Assembly (NCBI GenBank): GCA_036745875.1
Contig: DAIOFH010000060.1
Location: 1 to 22,456, forward strand
DNA from: DAIOFH01 sp036745875
GTDB lineage: Bacteria > Planctomycetota > SZUA-567
Length of the DNA stretch: 22,456 nt
Direction: 5' to 3'
Both the position numbers and the translations under genes were made by a program. The notes under the pieces were generated by a model. That model did not search any database and was not told where the DNA came from. It was given only the letters and a program-made list of their open reading frames with translations. This document shows positions 13,770 through 22,426 of this stretch, piece by piece. Within the stretch, counting starts at the first letter, position 1, and each line of letters opens with the position of its first letter.

Positions 13770-14726
13770 ATGAACAAGTATCTCGCAGTCATGGCGTTCG
13801 CCGCATGCGTGGCGTTGTGCGGAAACGGTAAAGCCGAAGACGGCATACCCGCCTACTCGCAGCAACCAGGCATTGCCGGAACAATCAACGTAATCGGTTC
13901 AGACACGCTGAATAATCTTATGGCATACTGGGGCGAGGCCTTTACCGCCATGTACCCGAACGCCACAGTGCAGGTGGAGGGCAAGGGCTCGTCGACAGCT
14001 CCTCCGGCACTAGCCGCCGGCGCAGCCCAAATCGGCCCGATGTCCAGAATGATGAAACAGTCGGAAATCGAAGAGTTTGAAAAACAGCGCGGCTTCAAAC
14101 CCACCGCCATCGCCGTCGCCATCGACTGCCTCGCCGTATATGTCAACAAGGACAATCCGCTCAGGGGCCTTTCGCTGCCGCAGATAGACGCCGTCTTTTC
14201 CTCGACGAGAAAGCTCGACCATGCCGATATTGCCACCTGGGGCCAGCTTGGCCTCACCGACGAATGGGCAAAAATGAACATCAGCATGTACGGCCGTAAC
14301 GCAGCATCCGGCACCTATGCGTTTTTCAAGGAAGAGGCGCTCGGGAACGGCGACTACAAGAATTCCGTGAAGGAACAGCCAGGCTCCGCAGCCGTCGTCA
14401 ACGGCATAGCCAAGGACAAAGCCGGTATCGGCTATTCCGGCATTGGCTATAAGACATCGGAGGTGCGGGTCCTTCCTATCGCCGCCGCCGACGGAGAAGA
14501 ATACATCGAGGCCAACTTCACCAACGCCATAGACGGCAGCTATCCCCTTGCCAGGCTTCTTTACGTCTATATCGCCAAAGATCCCAATCAGCCGCTTCCC
14601 GCCGCCACGCGCGAATACCTGACGTTTGTCTTGTCGAAACAGGGACAGGATTTCGTCGTCCGCGATGGCTATGGCGCACTGCCTGTGGACATTCTTAGTG
14701 AACAGCTCGATCTGTTGGCGGATTAA
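13770..14726 (+). CDS. pstS: Phosphate ABC transporter, periplasmic phosphate-binding protein
   Basis: 318 aa. It captures inorganic phosphate in the periplasm and hands it to PstCA. Residues 1-22 are a Sec signal peptide (MNKYLAVMAFAACVALCGNGKA, cleavage before ED); the Cys at 17 does not fit a lipobox because Leu precedes it. The mature protein has the binding-loop motifs NVIGSDT (41-46), GKGSSTAPPALAAGAAQIGPMSR (71-93) and GRNAASGTYAFFKE, then AGIGYSGIGY and the C-terminal EYLTFVLSKQGQDFV. GGAGGAAG (13761-13768) is a strong ribosome site close to the ATG, as expected for a highly expressed protein. It is the first gene of the pst-pho operon and follows the candidate PhoB array. pstC begins 29 nt after its stop. 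Confidence 0.97.
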   Translation: MNKYLAVMAFAACVALCGNGKAEDGIPAYSQQPGIAGTINVIGSDTLNNLMAYWGEAFTAMYPNATVQVEGKGSSTAPPALAAGAAQIGPMSRMMKQSEIEEFEKQRGFKPTAIAVAIDCLAVYVNKDNPLRGLSLPQIDAVFSSTRKLDHADIATWGQLGLTDEWAKMNISMYGRNAASGTYAFFKEEALGNGDYKNSVKEQPGSAAVVNGIAKDKAGIGYSGIGYKTSEVRVLPIAAADGEEYIEANFTNAIDGSYPLARLLYVYIAKDPNQPLPAATREYLTFVLSKQGQDFVVRDGYGALPVDILSEQLDLLAD

Positions 14727-14755
14727 CGGAAAAGTCCCGGAAGAAATCTCTGTTT

Positions 14756-16765
14756 ATGAAATCAACCAATACTGGCGGCTTCGCCAAGACAATTGACAAA
14801 ACAGCCCAATGGCTTATCACCGTGTCGGGGGTGGCAGTAATCGTCGCCATGATCGCCATGCTTGTCCTGATTGTCCGTGAGGCCGCACCGTTATTTGCTC
14901 CCGCGAGTTACAAAACATCCGGTGCGATAAAGCTTCCTTCCGATGTGGATGTCGATGCCGTTCTTGGTCTGGGGCTGGAAAAAGACCTGCAGGGCAGGGC
15001 AAGGGTCGTGTGGCTGCTTACCAGTACCGGGCATCTCGGTTATGCCACACTGGAAAACGGCAGGCAATCCGGGTTTGCTTTCATAAAACTTCCGGATGCC
15101 CCGTTGGATGCGAAAATCAGCAAGGTTCAGGCAGACAGCCCCAACTCCTATTCCGTGTTGTGGGACAATGCCGTCCTCAGCCGTTATGCCATGAATGCGA
15201 CATTTGCGGATGAACTGACGCTTGAAGCAAAAATGTCCGTTGCGGTCGAACTTGGCCGCGGGGGCGAAACGCCATTGTTCGCCATGATACGCGGGTCAAA
15301 GGAAAAATTCCGCAGCATGGCCCTGTATGCGGACGGCACCCTTTCCGTACAGGGCGTAAAGGCGGGCAAAGGTCTTCTGGCAAAAAAGAAAACAACGCCG
15401 TATGAAACAACCGCTGTTCTGCCCAGCGCAGGAATAGTGAATAATGCCACCCTGAGCGGCTCCGGAGACAGCCTTTATCTTGGCTGCGCCAACGGCACCG
15501 TCATCTCGGTGGATCTGTCGAAAATCGATTCCAGGGGAATGCAGCCCGAGGTGACGCCTGTGCTGCAAAATCGCGGCGCCGTCACCGCATTGGCGTTCCT
15601 GAGTGGGGATTACGCCATCGCCGTCGGCGACAGTATGGGAAATGCGTCAGTATGGTTCCCACGGCGGGAAAACGGTGAATTCAGGCTGCGCCAGTCTGTC
15701 GGCTGGACCGGGACGGGGAAAAGCGTATCGGCGCTGATCCCGTCTCCCCGCGACCGAGGATTTTTTGTACTGCCGGACAGCGGGAATGCGCGCTGGTTGT
15801 TTTCAACTACCGCCAAGGAGCTTTCGACAATACCTATGGGCGCTGCGCCCATCCGCCTGGCAGCCGTCAATACGCGCGGAGACGCCCTGGCTATTATGCA
15901 CTCCAATGGCGAATTACGCTTCTTTGATCTCGACAGCTCATACCCCGAAGCGGGCTGGAGCGGGTTTTTCAAGCGTCTGTTATATGAAGGCCATGAAAAA
16001 CCGGCCTATGTCTGGCAGTCCACGGGATCGGATGCCAGCGAACCCAAATTTTCCCTGGTTCCGCTTATCTGGGGAAGCGTCAAGGGTGCGCTGTACGCAC
16101 TCGTGTTCGCCACGCCAGTCGCACTTCTCGCTGCTCTCTATCTATCGCAGTTCGCCAAACCGGGCTGGCGAACCTGGCTTAAGCCGGCAGTAGAAATGGT
16201 GGCAGCCGTTCCGTCCGTTGTGATCGGATTTATCGCAGCCCTCTGGCTTGCGCCGCTGCTTGAACGCTGTCTGCAGTTCTTCGCCAGGCACTACCATTAC
16301 GATCAACGGAACTCGTTGGTCATCGCCATCGCCATGGGCTTTGCCGTGATCCCCACCATCTTTTCTCTGGCGGAGGATGCAATCAGCGCAGTGCCTCCGT
16401 CCCTGTCGTCGGCATCGCTCGCGCTTGGCGCGTCGAAATGGCAAACCGTATGGCGGGTCGTGCTGCCGACTGCAAGCCCCGGCATTTTCACCGCCGTCAT
16501 GCTTGGCCTCGGCAGGGCAGTCGGCGAAACGATGATCGTTTTGATGGCTACGGGAAACACGCCGATCCTCAGCCTCAGCCCTTTTAACGGCATGCGCACT
16601 TTGTCTGCAAACATCGCGGTGGAAATGCCGGAAGCGCCGGCCGGCGGCACTCTGTACCGGACCCTGTTCCTGTGCGCCCTCATTCTCTTTGTCATGACCT
16701 TGTTGATCAATATGGCGGCGGAGCTGTTCAGGCAACGTTTGCGCCGTCGGTATGGAAGGTTGTAA
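14756..16765 (+). CDS. pstC: Phosphate ABC transporter permease PstC, long form
   Basis: 669 aa, about twice E. coli PstC (319 aa). One membrane helix (about 17-43) is followed by a soluble domain of some 380 residues (50-430) made of repeated strand-rich units (for example GSGDSLYLGCANGTVISVDL, FLSGDYAIAVGDSMGNASVWF, TRGDALAIMHSNGELRFFDL) that look like WD40/beta-propeller blades. The normal permease part runs from about 430 to the end, with six hydrophobic segments and the EAA loop SLALGASKWQTVWRVVLPTASPGI (about 552-575) that contacts PstB. Long PstC proteins of this kind are known in Pseudomonas and Vibrio. The propeller should face the periplasm if the N-terminus is inside. Ribosome site is weak (GGAAGAA, 12 nt). 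pstA overlaps its end. Confidence 0.95.
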   Translation: MKSTNTGGFAKTIDKTAQWLITVSGVAVIVAMIAMLVLIVREAAPLFAPASYKTSGAIKLPSDVDVDAVLGLGLEKDLQGRARVVWLLTSTGHLGYATLENGRQSGFAFIKLPDAPLDAKISKVQADSPNSYSVLWDNAVLSRYAMNATFADELTLEAKMSVAVELGRGGETPLFAMIRGSKEKFRSMALYADGTLSVQGVKAGKGLLAKKKTTPYETTAVLPSAGIVNNATLSGSGDSLYLGCANGTVISVDLSKIDSRGMQPEVTPVLQNRGAVTALAFLSGDYAIAVGDSMGNASVWFPRRENGEFRLRQSVGWTGTGKSVSALIPSPRDRGFFVLPDSGNARWLFSTTAKELSTIPMGAAPIRLAAVNTRGDALAIMHSNGELRFFDLDSSYPEAGWSGFFKRLLYEGHEKPAYVWQSTGSDASEPKFSLVPLIWGSVKGALYALVFATPVALLAALYLSQFAKPGWRTWLKPAVEMVAAVPSVVIGFIAALWLAPLLERCLQFFARHYHYDQRNSLVIAIAMGFAVIPTIFSLAEDAISAVPPSLSSASLALGASKWQTVWRVVLPTASPGIFTAVMLGLGRAVGETMIVLMATGNTPILSLSPFNGMRTLSANIAVEMPEAPAGGTLYRTLFLCALILFVMTLLINMAAELFRQRLRRRYGRL

Positions 16766-18362
16766 TTTGAAAGGCACCACTTCCTTTTTCAAGCCGGAAA
16801 TCATCTGGGTCGCGCTGTCGGCGTTGTCCATGGCCTTGATTTTGGCAATGATGCTGGGCATGGGCTTGTTGATCTTCGCCAACAGTTTTTCCGCCTTATG
16901 GCCAAACCGCGTTGAAGCGGTCACGCTCAGTGACGGTACGACAACCACGGGGATTTTCATCGCGTCGGACACGGCGGCGGACGGCACGCGGCGCTTGCAG
17001 TACAAAGTCGCCAACCGCGATCTCAATGGCGGGGCGGATTTCGTCTGGCTTGACGAAAAGGACATCACTGAAAAATCTTATCCGGAAAATGCCGTTGTCG
17101 TGGGTAGGATGGAAAACGGTGATTTTATCGGCAATTTTCTGGGCGACACCAACCTTGACGCAATGCTTTCCGATTACCGGAAGCGGTGGCGGGACGAAGG
17201 CAAACCGTTATTGGCCCAGCTTTCCCTTCTTGGCGATAACTGGCAACAGGCCAATCTCGCCGTACTTTCCCGGCGTTATGAATTGACGCATGCGGCGCAT
17301 GCGAACGCTGCGGAGGCGGAAAGGCGGCTCCGCACCGCTGAGGAAGAAGAGCTGCGAATCAAAAAGCAGTCGGAAGATATTTTACAGCACTATACCGCGG
17401 TGAAGGATCGATTTCAGGAACAGAAAGCGACTTTCGCCGCCGCTGACGGCCGGGTGATTGAACTGCCGTTATCGAGCATCGTTTCCGTCGTCTATCCGAA
17501 CGCCTTGGCGCTTCCTGGAAAGCTTTGGCAGTTTGTCGTCAATGTCTGGAACCTGATTGCCCAATATCCGCGTGAAGCCAACACGGAAGGCGGGTTGTTC
17601 CCGGCCATCTTCGGCACTGTGGTCATGGTGTTTATTATGGCCATATCCGCCTTCCCCCTTGGGGTTGCCGCAGGGGTGTATTTGCGGGAATATGCGAAAG
17701 ATAATATTCTCTCGCGGACGGCGCGGATCGCCGTGAACAATCTTGCCGCAGTGCCTTCGATAGTGTACGGCATTTTCGGCCTTGGTTTTTTTGTCTATGG
17801 CCTTGGAGGGACTATCGATCAATTGCTGTATCCGGAACGGGTCGCGGCCGGGATAACCACCTTTGGCGGCGGCGGAATATTGTGGTCGAGCCTGACTCTC
17901 GGGCTGTTGACCCTTCCCGTTGTCATTGTCGCGACGGAGGAGGCGCTAGCGACCATTCCATCGGAAATACGGCAGGGATCCCTCGCGCTGGGAGCGACCC
18001 GCTTCCAGACGTTGTGCCGTGTCTTGTTGCCGATGGCCAGCCCTGTCATTTTGACCGGATTTATCCTCGCCATGGCGCGAGCGGCCGGGGAGGTGGCTCC
18101 ACTGATGCTGACCGGCGTGGTGAAGTCGGCCCATAGCCTGCCTCTCGATGGCGCATGGCCGTTTGTCCACCTGGAACGAAAATTTATGCATCTTGGCTTC
18201 CATATCTATGATATGGGTTTTCAATCGCCGAATGTGGAAGCGTCCAAACCACTCGTGTACCTGACGGCGTTGGTGCTACTGGTCCTGGTCTTTGCCCTTA
18301 ACTTTACCGCCATCCGCCTTAGGAAACGCTTGCACGAGAAATATGCGATGAAAGGTTTTTAA
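16752..18362 (+). CDS. pstA: Phosphate ABC transporter permease PstA, long form
   Basis: 536 aa, against 296 aa in E. coli. A first membrane helix (about 19-45) is followed by an extra domain (50-255) that includes an SH3-like strand region (AVTLSDGTTTTGIFIA) and a coiled coil (about 180-230, AEAERRLRTAEEEELRIKKQ). The permease part then runs from about 256 with the EAA loop GSLALGATRFQTLCRVLLPMASPVI (about 408-432), contacting PstB. Long PstA pairs with long PstC, as here, in some gammaproteobacteria. ATG 16752 overlaps the pstC stop by 14 nt but has no clear ribosome site. An in-frame TTG at 16767 has GGAAGG (16754-16759) 7 nt ahead and lies just past the pstC stop, so it may be the true start (531 aa). 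pstB follows after 2 nt. Confidence 0.95.
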   Translation: MEGCNLKGTTSFFKPEIIWVALSALSMALILAMMLGMGLLIFANSFSALWPNRVEAVTLSDGTTTTGIFIASDTAADGTRRLQYKVANRDLNGGADFVWLDEKDITEKSYPENAVVVGRMENGDFIGNFLGDTNLDAMLSDYRKRWRDEGKPLLAQLSLLGDNWQQANLAVLSRRYELTHAAHANAAEAERRLRTAEEEELRIKKQSEDILQHYTAVKDRFQEQKATFAAADGRVIELPLSSIVSVVYPNALALPGKLWQFVVNVWNLIAQYPREANTEGGLFPAIFGTVVMVFIMAISAFPLGVAAGVYLREYAKDNILSRTARIAVNNLAAVPSIVYGIFGLGFFVYGLGGTIDQLLYPERVAAGITTFGGGGILWSSLTLGLLTLPVVIVATEEALATIPSEIRQGSLALGATRFQTLCRVLLPMASPVILTGFILAMARAAGEVAPLMLTGVVKSAHSLPLDGAWPFVHLERKFMHLGFHIYDMGFQSPNVEASKPLVYLTALVLLVLVFALNFTAIRLRKRLHEKYAMKGF

Positions 18363-18364
18363 TT

Positions 18365-19141
18365 ATGGTAATGCCGTATCAGATGCGGGAAAACGTGGTC
18401 GAAGCCGCCGGCCTCGATTTTCATTATGGCGAAAAACAGGCGTTGTTCGGGATCGACCTGGCTGTTCGACGTGGCCTAGCAACCGCCTTTATCGGGCCGT
18501 CCGGCTGCGGCAAATCCACCTTTCTCCGTTGCCTCAACCGCATGAACGACCTGGTGGACGACACCAGGATCACGGGCACTCTTACCATTGACGGGGAAGA
18601 TATCTATTCATCGGAGACGGATGTCATCACCTTGCGCAGGCGGGTGGGGATGGTATTTCAGAAGCCGAACCCGTTCCCCAAAAGTATTTATGAAAACGTC
18701 GTCTATGGATTGCGGATCGCCGGAAAGCGTGATCGGGTTGGCCTGGACGCCGCGTGCGAAAACAGCCTCCGTCGCGCCGCCTTATGGGACGAGGTCAAGG
18801 ACCGGCTCAAGGAATCGGCTCTGGGCCTGTCCGGCGGGCAGCACCAAAGGCTGTGCATTGCCAGGGCGATCGCGGTGCAGCCGGAAATCATCCTAATGGA
18901 CGAGCCATGTTCAGCGCTGGATCCGCGTTCCACCGTCAAGATCGAAGAACTGATCACAGAGCTCAAGGGCGAATATACGATCATCATCGTCACCCATAAT
19001 ATGCAACAGGCAGCCCGCGTTTCCGACAGGACGGCATTTTTTTATGAAGGGCGCTTGATGGAGGAAGGCAAGACCAAGAGCCTGTTCACCTCCCCTCGAC
19101 GCAAGGAAACAGAGGATTATCTGACAGGGAGATTCGGCTAA
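18365..19141 (+). CDS. pstB: Phosphate ABC transporter ATP-binding protein
   Basis: 258 aa cytoplasmic ATPase that powers phosphate uptake through PstCA. All ABC motifs are present: Walker A GPSGCGKST (44-52), Q-loop VFQKPNPFP with Gln99, signature LSGGQHQRLCIARA (155-168), Walker B IILMDE ending at Glu180 within DEPCSALDP, and the switch His211 in IIVTHNM. The usual LSGGQQQR has His for the second Gln, a mild change. Start ATG 18365 follows AAAGG (18351-18355) at 9 nt; an alternative ATG at 18371 is 6 nt further on. It ends with TAATG, sharing one base with the phoU start, so the two are translationally coupled. Confidence 0.98.
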   Translation: MVMPYQMRENVVEAAGLDFHYGEKQALFGIDLAVRRGLATAFIGPSGCGKSTFLRCLNRMNDLVDDTRITGTLTIDGEDIYSSETDVITLRRRVGMVFQKPNPFPKSIYENVVYGLRIAGKRDRVGLDAACENSLRRAALWDEVKDRLKESALGLSGGQHQRLCIARAIAVQPEIILMDEPCSALDPRSTVKIEELITELKGEYTIIIVTHNMQQAARVSDRTAFFYEGRLMEEGKTKSLFTSPRRKETEDYLTGRFG

Positions 19142-19803
19142 TGTCTATTCATCTGCAGCGCGAACTGGAAAACCTGAACCGTCTCACCCTCGGCATGTGC
19201 GCCCATGTTGAGCAAAACGTCAGAGACGCCTGCCATGCATTTCTTGAGGGCGACGACGATTTGGCGCGGAAAATAATCGCGAGTGACCGGGAAGTGGATA
19301 AAATGGAGATAGAGCTTTCCGAAAACTGTCTTAAGGTTTTGGCATTGTATCAGCCGGTGGCGGGAGATCTGCGTTTTATCTTTTCCCTGTCGAAAATCGC
19401 CGGCATACTTGAGCGTATCGGAGACCTGGCCGAGAATCTCGCGCGCAAAACCAAGACCTTGTCCCAATTGGAAGCTGTCCTGATACCGACGGAGCTGGCA
19501 GAAATGGCGGATATCGGCAGGAGTATGCTCAAGGACAGCATCGACAGTTTTGTGGCCCGTGAAACAGCCAAGGCCAAAGCGGTGATCGCGACCGACAAGG
19601 AGGTCAACGCCCGAAAACGCCTGGTGCGAAAAACGGCTGAGACGGCGATACAGGCGAGACCGGCCAACTGCCGCCAATGGCTGGCGATTATCGCCGCGTC
19701 CAGGAATATTGAGCGGATGGCCGACATGGCCGCTAACATCGCGGCGGAAGTGGTGTATGCAATCGACGGGAAAATGATCCGGCACGGATTTGATTCCGAA
19801 TGA
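19141..19803 (+). CDS. phoU: Phosphate transport/signalling regulator PhoU
   Basis: 220 aa all-helical protein with two PhoU repeats. Each repeat carries the metal-binding motif ExxxDxxxN: E91-RIGDLAEN and E191-RMADMAAN, plus DREVDKMEIELSENCLKVLALYQPVAGDLRFI in the first repeat, the best-conserved block of the family. PhoU links Pst transporter state to PhoR, keeping PhoB inactive when phosphate is plentiful. Repeat 2 has DKEVNARKRLVRKTAE where repeat 1 has DREVDKMEIELSE, the usual asymmetry. Its ATG shares one base with the pstB stop; the phoB gene begins 15 nt after its stop. Confidence 0.96.
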   Translation: MSIHLQRELENLNRLTLGMCAHVEQNVRDACHAFLEGDDDLARKIIASDREVDKMEIELSENCLKVLALYQPVAGDLRFIFSLSKIAGILERIGDLAENLARKTKTLSQLEAVLIPTELAEMADIGRSMLKDSIDSFVARETAKAKAVIATDKEVNARKRLVRKTAETAIQARPANCRQWLAIIAASRNIERMADMAANIAAEVVYAIDGKMIRHGFDSE

Positions 19804-19818
19804 CAGGAACACCTTTTC

Positions 19819-20535
19819 ATGACCAAAGACGAAATAACCATATTTGTCATCGAGGATGAGGAGGACATCAACAAGCTCCTCCTTTTCAACCTGCGAAAAG
19901 AAGGGTATGTAGCCCGTGGCGCGGGAAGCGGCGAGGAAGGATTGGAAACGCTTGCCGAAACAAGGCCCGACCTCCTCATTCTCGACTTGATGCTGCCGGG
20001 AATGGACGGCATGGCGGTATGTAGAAAGATGAAACAAAATCCCGACCTGCGGAATATTCCCATACTTATGCTCACCGCCCGCGATGAAGAGGAAGACGTC
20101 GTCTCCGGCTTTGATGCGGGAGCGGACGATTATGTCGCGAAGCCCTTCAGCAACCGCGTCCTTATGGCACGCGTGCGGTCTTTGCTACGGCGCAGCGGGC
20201 TGGTGGCTGATGACGAACCGGTGGACACCCACAGGCTGACGGTCGGAAAAATAACCCTCTTCCCCGAACGCCGGGAAGTGACTGTGGATGGCAAGCAGAT
20301 CGAACTGACGGCGGGCGAGTATAAAATGCTGCAGGTGATGATGCGGCGGCCAGGCGTCGTTTTTACCCGCTACCAGCTTCTCGACCTGGTGCGCGGTGCG
20401 TTGCACGCGGTGACGGACCGCGCGGTCGACGTACAGATTGTCGGGTTGCGGAAAAAGCTTGGCAAGGCGGGAAAATTGATTGAAACGGTGCGCGGGGCTG
20501 GTTACCGGATTTCGCAAAAAGAAAAAGCTTTCTAG
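19819..20535 (+). CDS. phoB: Phosphate regulon response regulator PhoB (OmpR family)
   Basis: 238 aa. The N-terminal receiver domain (1-122) has the acidic pair E12-D13, the phosphate-accepting Asp56 in LILDLMLPGMDG, Thr86 and Lys108 in KPF, so it is complete. The C-terminal OmpR/PhoB winged helix (about 137-232) has LTAGEYKMLQVMMRRPGVVFTRYQLL and the recognition-helix region RAVDVQIVGLRKKLG followed by IETVRGAGYRI. It is phosphorylated by PhoR under phosphate limitation and then activates pst genes. Being within the pst operon, it would reinforce its own synthesis. AGGAA lies 11 nt before the start. phoR begins 15 nt downstream. Confidence 0.95.
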   Translation: MTKDEITIFVIEDEEDINKLLLFNLRKEGYVARGAGSGEEGLETLAETRPDLLILDLMLPGMDGMAVCRKMKQNPDLRNIPILMLTARDEEEDVVSGFDAGADDYVAKPFSNRVLMARVRSLLRRSGLVADDEPVDTHRLTVGKITLFPERREVTVDGKQIELTAGEYKMLQVMMRRPGVVFTRYQLLDLVRGALHAVTDRAVDVQIVGLRKKLGKAGKLIETVRGAGYRISQKEKAF

Positions 20536-20550
20536 ACGTGGGGATAGATA

Positions 20551-22308
20551 ATGCGTGGCTACAAGCTTAATACATTGTTGATCATCGCTGTCCTGGCAAG
20601 CGGCGTGGCGGCGCTGTTGCCGTTCGCCTTCATGGGCTCGGATGTTTTGGAGGCGTCGTACCGGGAAAATGCGCAGCGCGATGTCCTCGCCAACGTCAAT
20701 CTTTTTAAACAGGCGCTGAAGCCGCATATGGACGAGCTGGAAAATGCTGCGAGCAGCCTCGCCGGATTCATCGCCACCGCCCAGGAAGGCAGCAACACCC
20801 GTTTCACCATCGTTGGAGCGGACGGCAGGGTCATCGCCGATTCCAATGAAGAAGCGGATCGGATGGAAAATCATGCCAACAGGCCGGAAATCAAGGCCGC
20901 ACTCGACGGCCGGACCGGCACGGAAATCAGAAGAAGCCCGACTCTGGGGACGGATTGGATATATGTTGCCGTGCCGCTCGGGAACGGCATGGTGGCACGG
21001 GGCGCCGCATCCCTCGACGATCTGAACCAGCGTCTCTCCCTTTGGTGGCAAAAAACGCTTCTTGGCTTTGGCCTGTCGTTATTGGTGCTGTTGCTCCTCG
21101 CCCTCGTCGTGGCGCGAAAAATTTCCCGCCCGCTGGAAGCTGCCGTGATTGGTGCGAACAAATATGCGGCAGGGGATTTTTCCTACCGCATCCCGCAATC
21201 CGGATCTACCGAAATGCGTACACTCGCCTCGTCGTTGGACACGATGGCGAATGAGTTGGATATGCGTTTCACCCTGATAATGCGACAAAAAGAGGAGATG
21301 AAGGCGGTTTTTGAAAACATGTCCGAAGGCATCCTGGCCGTCGACCCGTCGGGCCGGATAATGCTTATAAACCGCACGGCCGAAGAGACGCTGCTGGTCG
21401 GTACGGAAAATATGGGGAGTATTCTGGAAAATGCGATACGTACCCCCGAGCTTCTCGACTGCATCGCTGCGGCCCGCACGGCACAAGGCGTTTTGGAAAA
21501 GGAGATCCGCATCACCAACAAGGCTGACAGGGAACTGTTGCTGCATGTCAACGCGGTGGCGATGCGGCAGGACGGTGTGGAAGTCGGCGTCCTTGCGGTT
21601 TTCCGGGATATTACGCGGATAAAGCAATTGGAAATTATGCGCAGGGATTTTGTCGCCAATGTCTCGCACGAGTTGCGTACTCCAGTGACGGCGATTCAAA
21701 GCTGTCTTGAAACGCTCGCCGACGGCGAGATGAATGACAAGGCCGAGGCGCGGGAATTTTTGGAAATGTCGCTGAAACACACCCGCCGTATGGGCCGGAT
21801 CATCGCCAATCTTCTACTTCTGGCCGGTATGGAATCTGGGGAAAAAACCAAGGAAAGCGTATCGCGATGCGGAGTCAAAGCCCTCCTCGAAGAGGCAATT
21901 TTGCTATGCGGTGAAGACGCACGCAATAAATCGGTGCGTTTCGACCTGTCCTGCGACGAAACATTGACCGCGCTGACCAGCCCGCAGCTCCTGGTGCACG
22001 CTCTTGTGAATCTTATAGACAATGCCATCAAATACGGTCCCGAAGGAGGTACCATCACGATCGCCGCCCGCGAAGAAGCCGATGGCATCGAGATCGTCGT
22101 ATCTGATGAAGGTCCCGGTATAGCTCCCCGCTACCAGTCCAGGGTTTTTGAACGCTTTTACCGGATCAATGATTCTTCGCGGACGCAAAAAGGTTCCGGC
22201 CTTGGCCTATCCCTCGTCAAGCACATTGCCATGGCGCAAGGTGGCAATATAGTCCTGAAAAGTGAACTAGGCTCGGGAAGCACGTTTACGCTCGCCCTGC
22301 CAAAGTAA
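20551..22308 (+). CDS. phoR: Phosphate regulon sensor histidine kinase PhoR
   Basis: 585 aa inner-membrane kinase. Order of domains: membrane helix 1 (about 8-29), an extracytoplasmic sensor of some 135 residues with FTIVGADGRVIADSNEEADRMENHANRPEIKAAL (a PhoR/PDC-like block), membrane helix 2 (about 169-188), HAMP (189-241), PAS (about 250-355, ILAVDPSGRIMLINRTAEE), dimerisation helix with the phosphorylated His373 in FVANVSHELRTP, and the ATPase with N-box N487/N491 in NLIDNAIKYGPEGG, DEGPGIAP (519-526) and GSGLGLSLV (548-556). The full extracytoplasmic sensor is like Bacillus PhoR and unlike E. coli PhoR, which has almost none. All catalytic motifs are intact. It is the last gene of the operon and ends 38 bp before a terminator hairpin. 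Confidence 0.94.
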   Translation: MRGYKLNTLLIIAVLASGVAALLPFAFMGSDVLEASYRENAQRDVLANVNLFKQALKPHMDELENAASSLAGFIATAQEGSNTRFTIVGADGRVIADSNEEADRMENHANRPEIKAALDGRTGTEIRRSPTLGTDWIYVAVPLGNGMVARGAASLDDLNQRLSLWWQKTLLGFGLSLLVLLLLALVVARKISRPLEAAVIGANKYAAGDFSYRIPQSGSTEMRTLASSLDTMANELDMRFTLIMRQKEEMKAVFENMSEGILAVDPSGRIMLINRTAEETLLVGTENMGSILENAIRTPELLDCIAAARTAQGVLEKEIRITNKADRELLLHVNAVAMRQDGVEVGVLAVFRDITRIKQLEIMRRDFVANVSHELRTPVTAIQSCLETLADGEMNDKAEAREFLEMSLKHTRRMGRIIANLLLLAGMESGEKTKESVSRCGVKALLEEAILLCGEDARNKSVRFDLSCDETLTALTSPQLLVHALVNLIDNAIKYGPEGGTITIAAREEADGIEIVVSDEGPGIAPRYQSRVFERFYRINDSSRTQKGSGLGLSLVKHIAMAQGGNIVLKSELGSGSTFTLALPK

Positions 22309-22346
22309 AAAAAAAATTAGCTCTATAGCATGTATCCCCCGCCCAA

Positions 22347-22376
22347 CCGCCACATTATATATGCGGCGGCTTTTTT
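22347..22376 (+). terminator. Intrinsic terminator of the pst-pho operon
   Basis: The stem CCGCCACAT (22347-22355) pairs with ATGCGGCGG (22361-22369) with one A-C mismatch around the loop TATAT, and is followed by C and six T (22371-22376). It lies 38 bp after the phoR stop. Confidence 0.88.
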
Positions 22377-22410
22377 CGTCATTCTTCCCCCATCCCGCAT
22401 TTCCTTAAGA

Positions 22411-22426
22411 GCCTATCCGAATAGGC
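22411..22426. repeat. Small inverted repeat, possible second terminator
   Basis: GCCTAT (22411-22416) and ATAGGC (22421-22426) form a perfect 6-bp stem with the loop CCGA, followed by GATTTTCCTTTTT. The T-run is interrupted, so as a terminator it would be weak. The remaining sequence to the window end shows no gene. Confidence 0.35.

Noticed and set aside
16142..17068. 308-codon open frame on the minus strand
   Set aside because: Antisense to the pstC/pstA junction, with no family pattern and a highly charged low-complexity composition.
19138..20037. 299-codon open frame on the minus strand
   Set aside because: Antisense to phoU and phoB; no ribosome site or motif.
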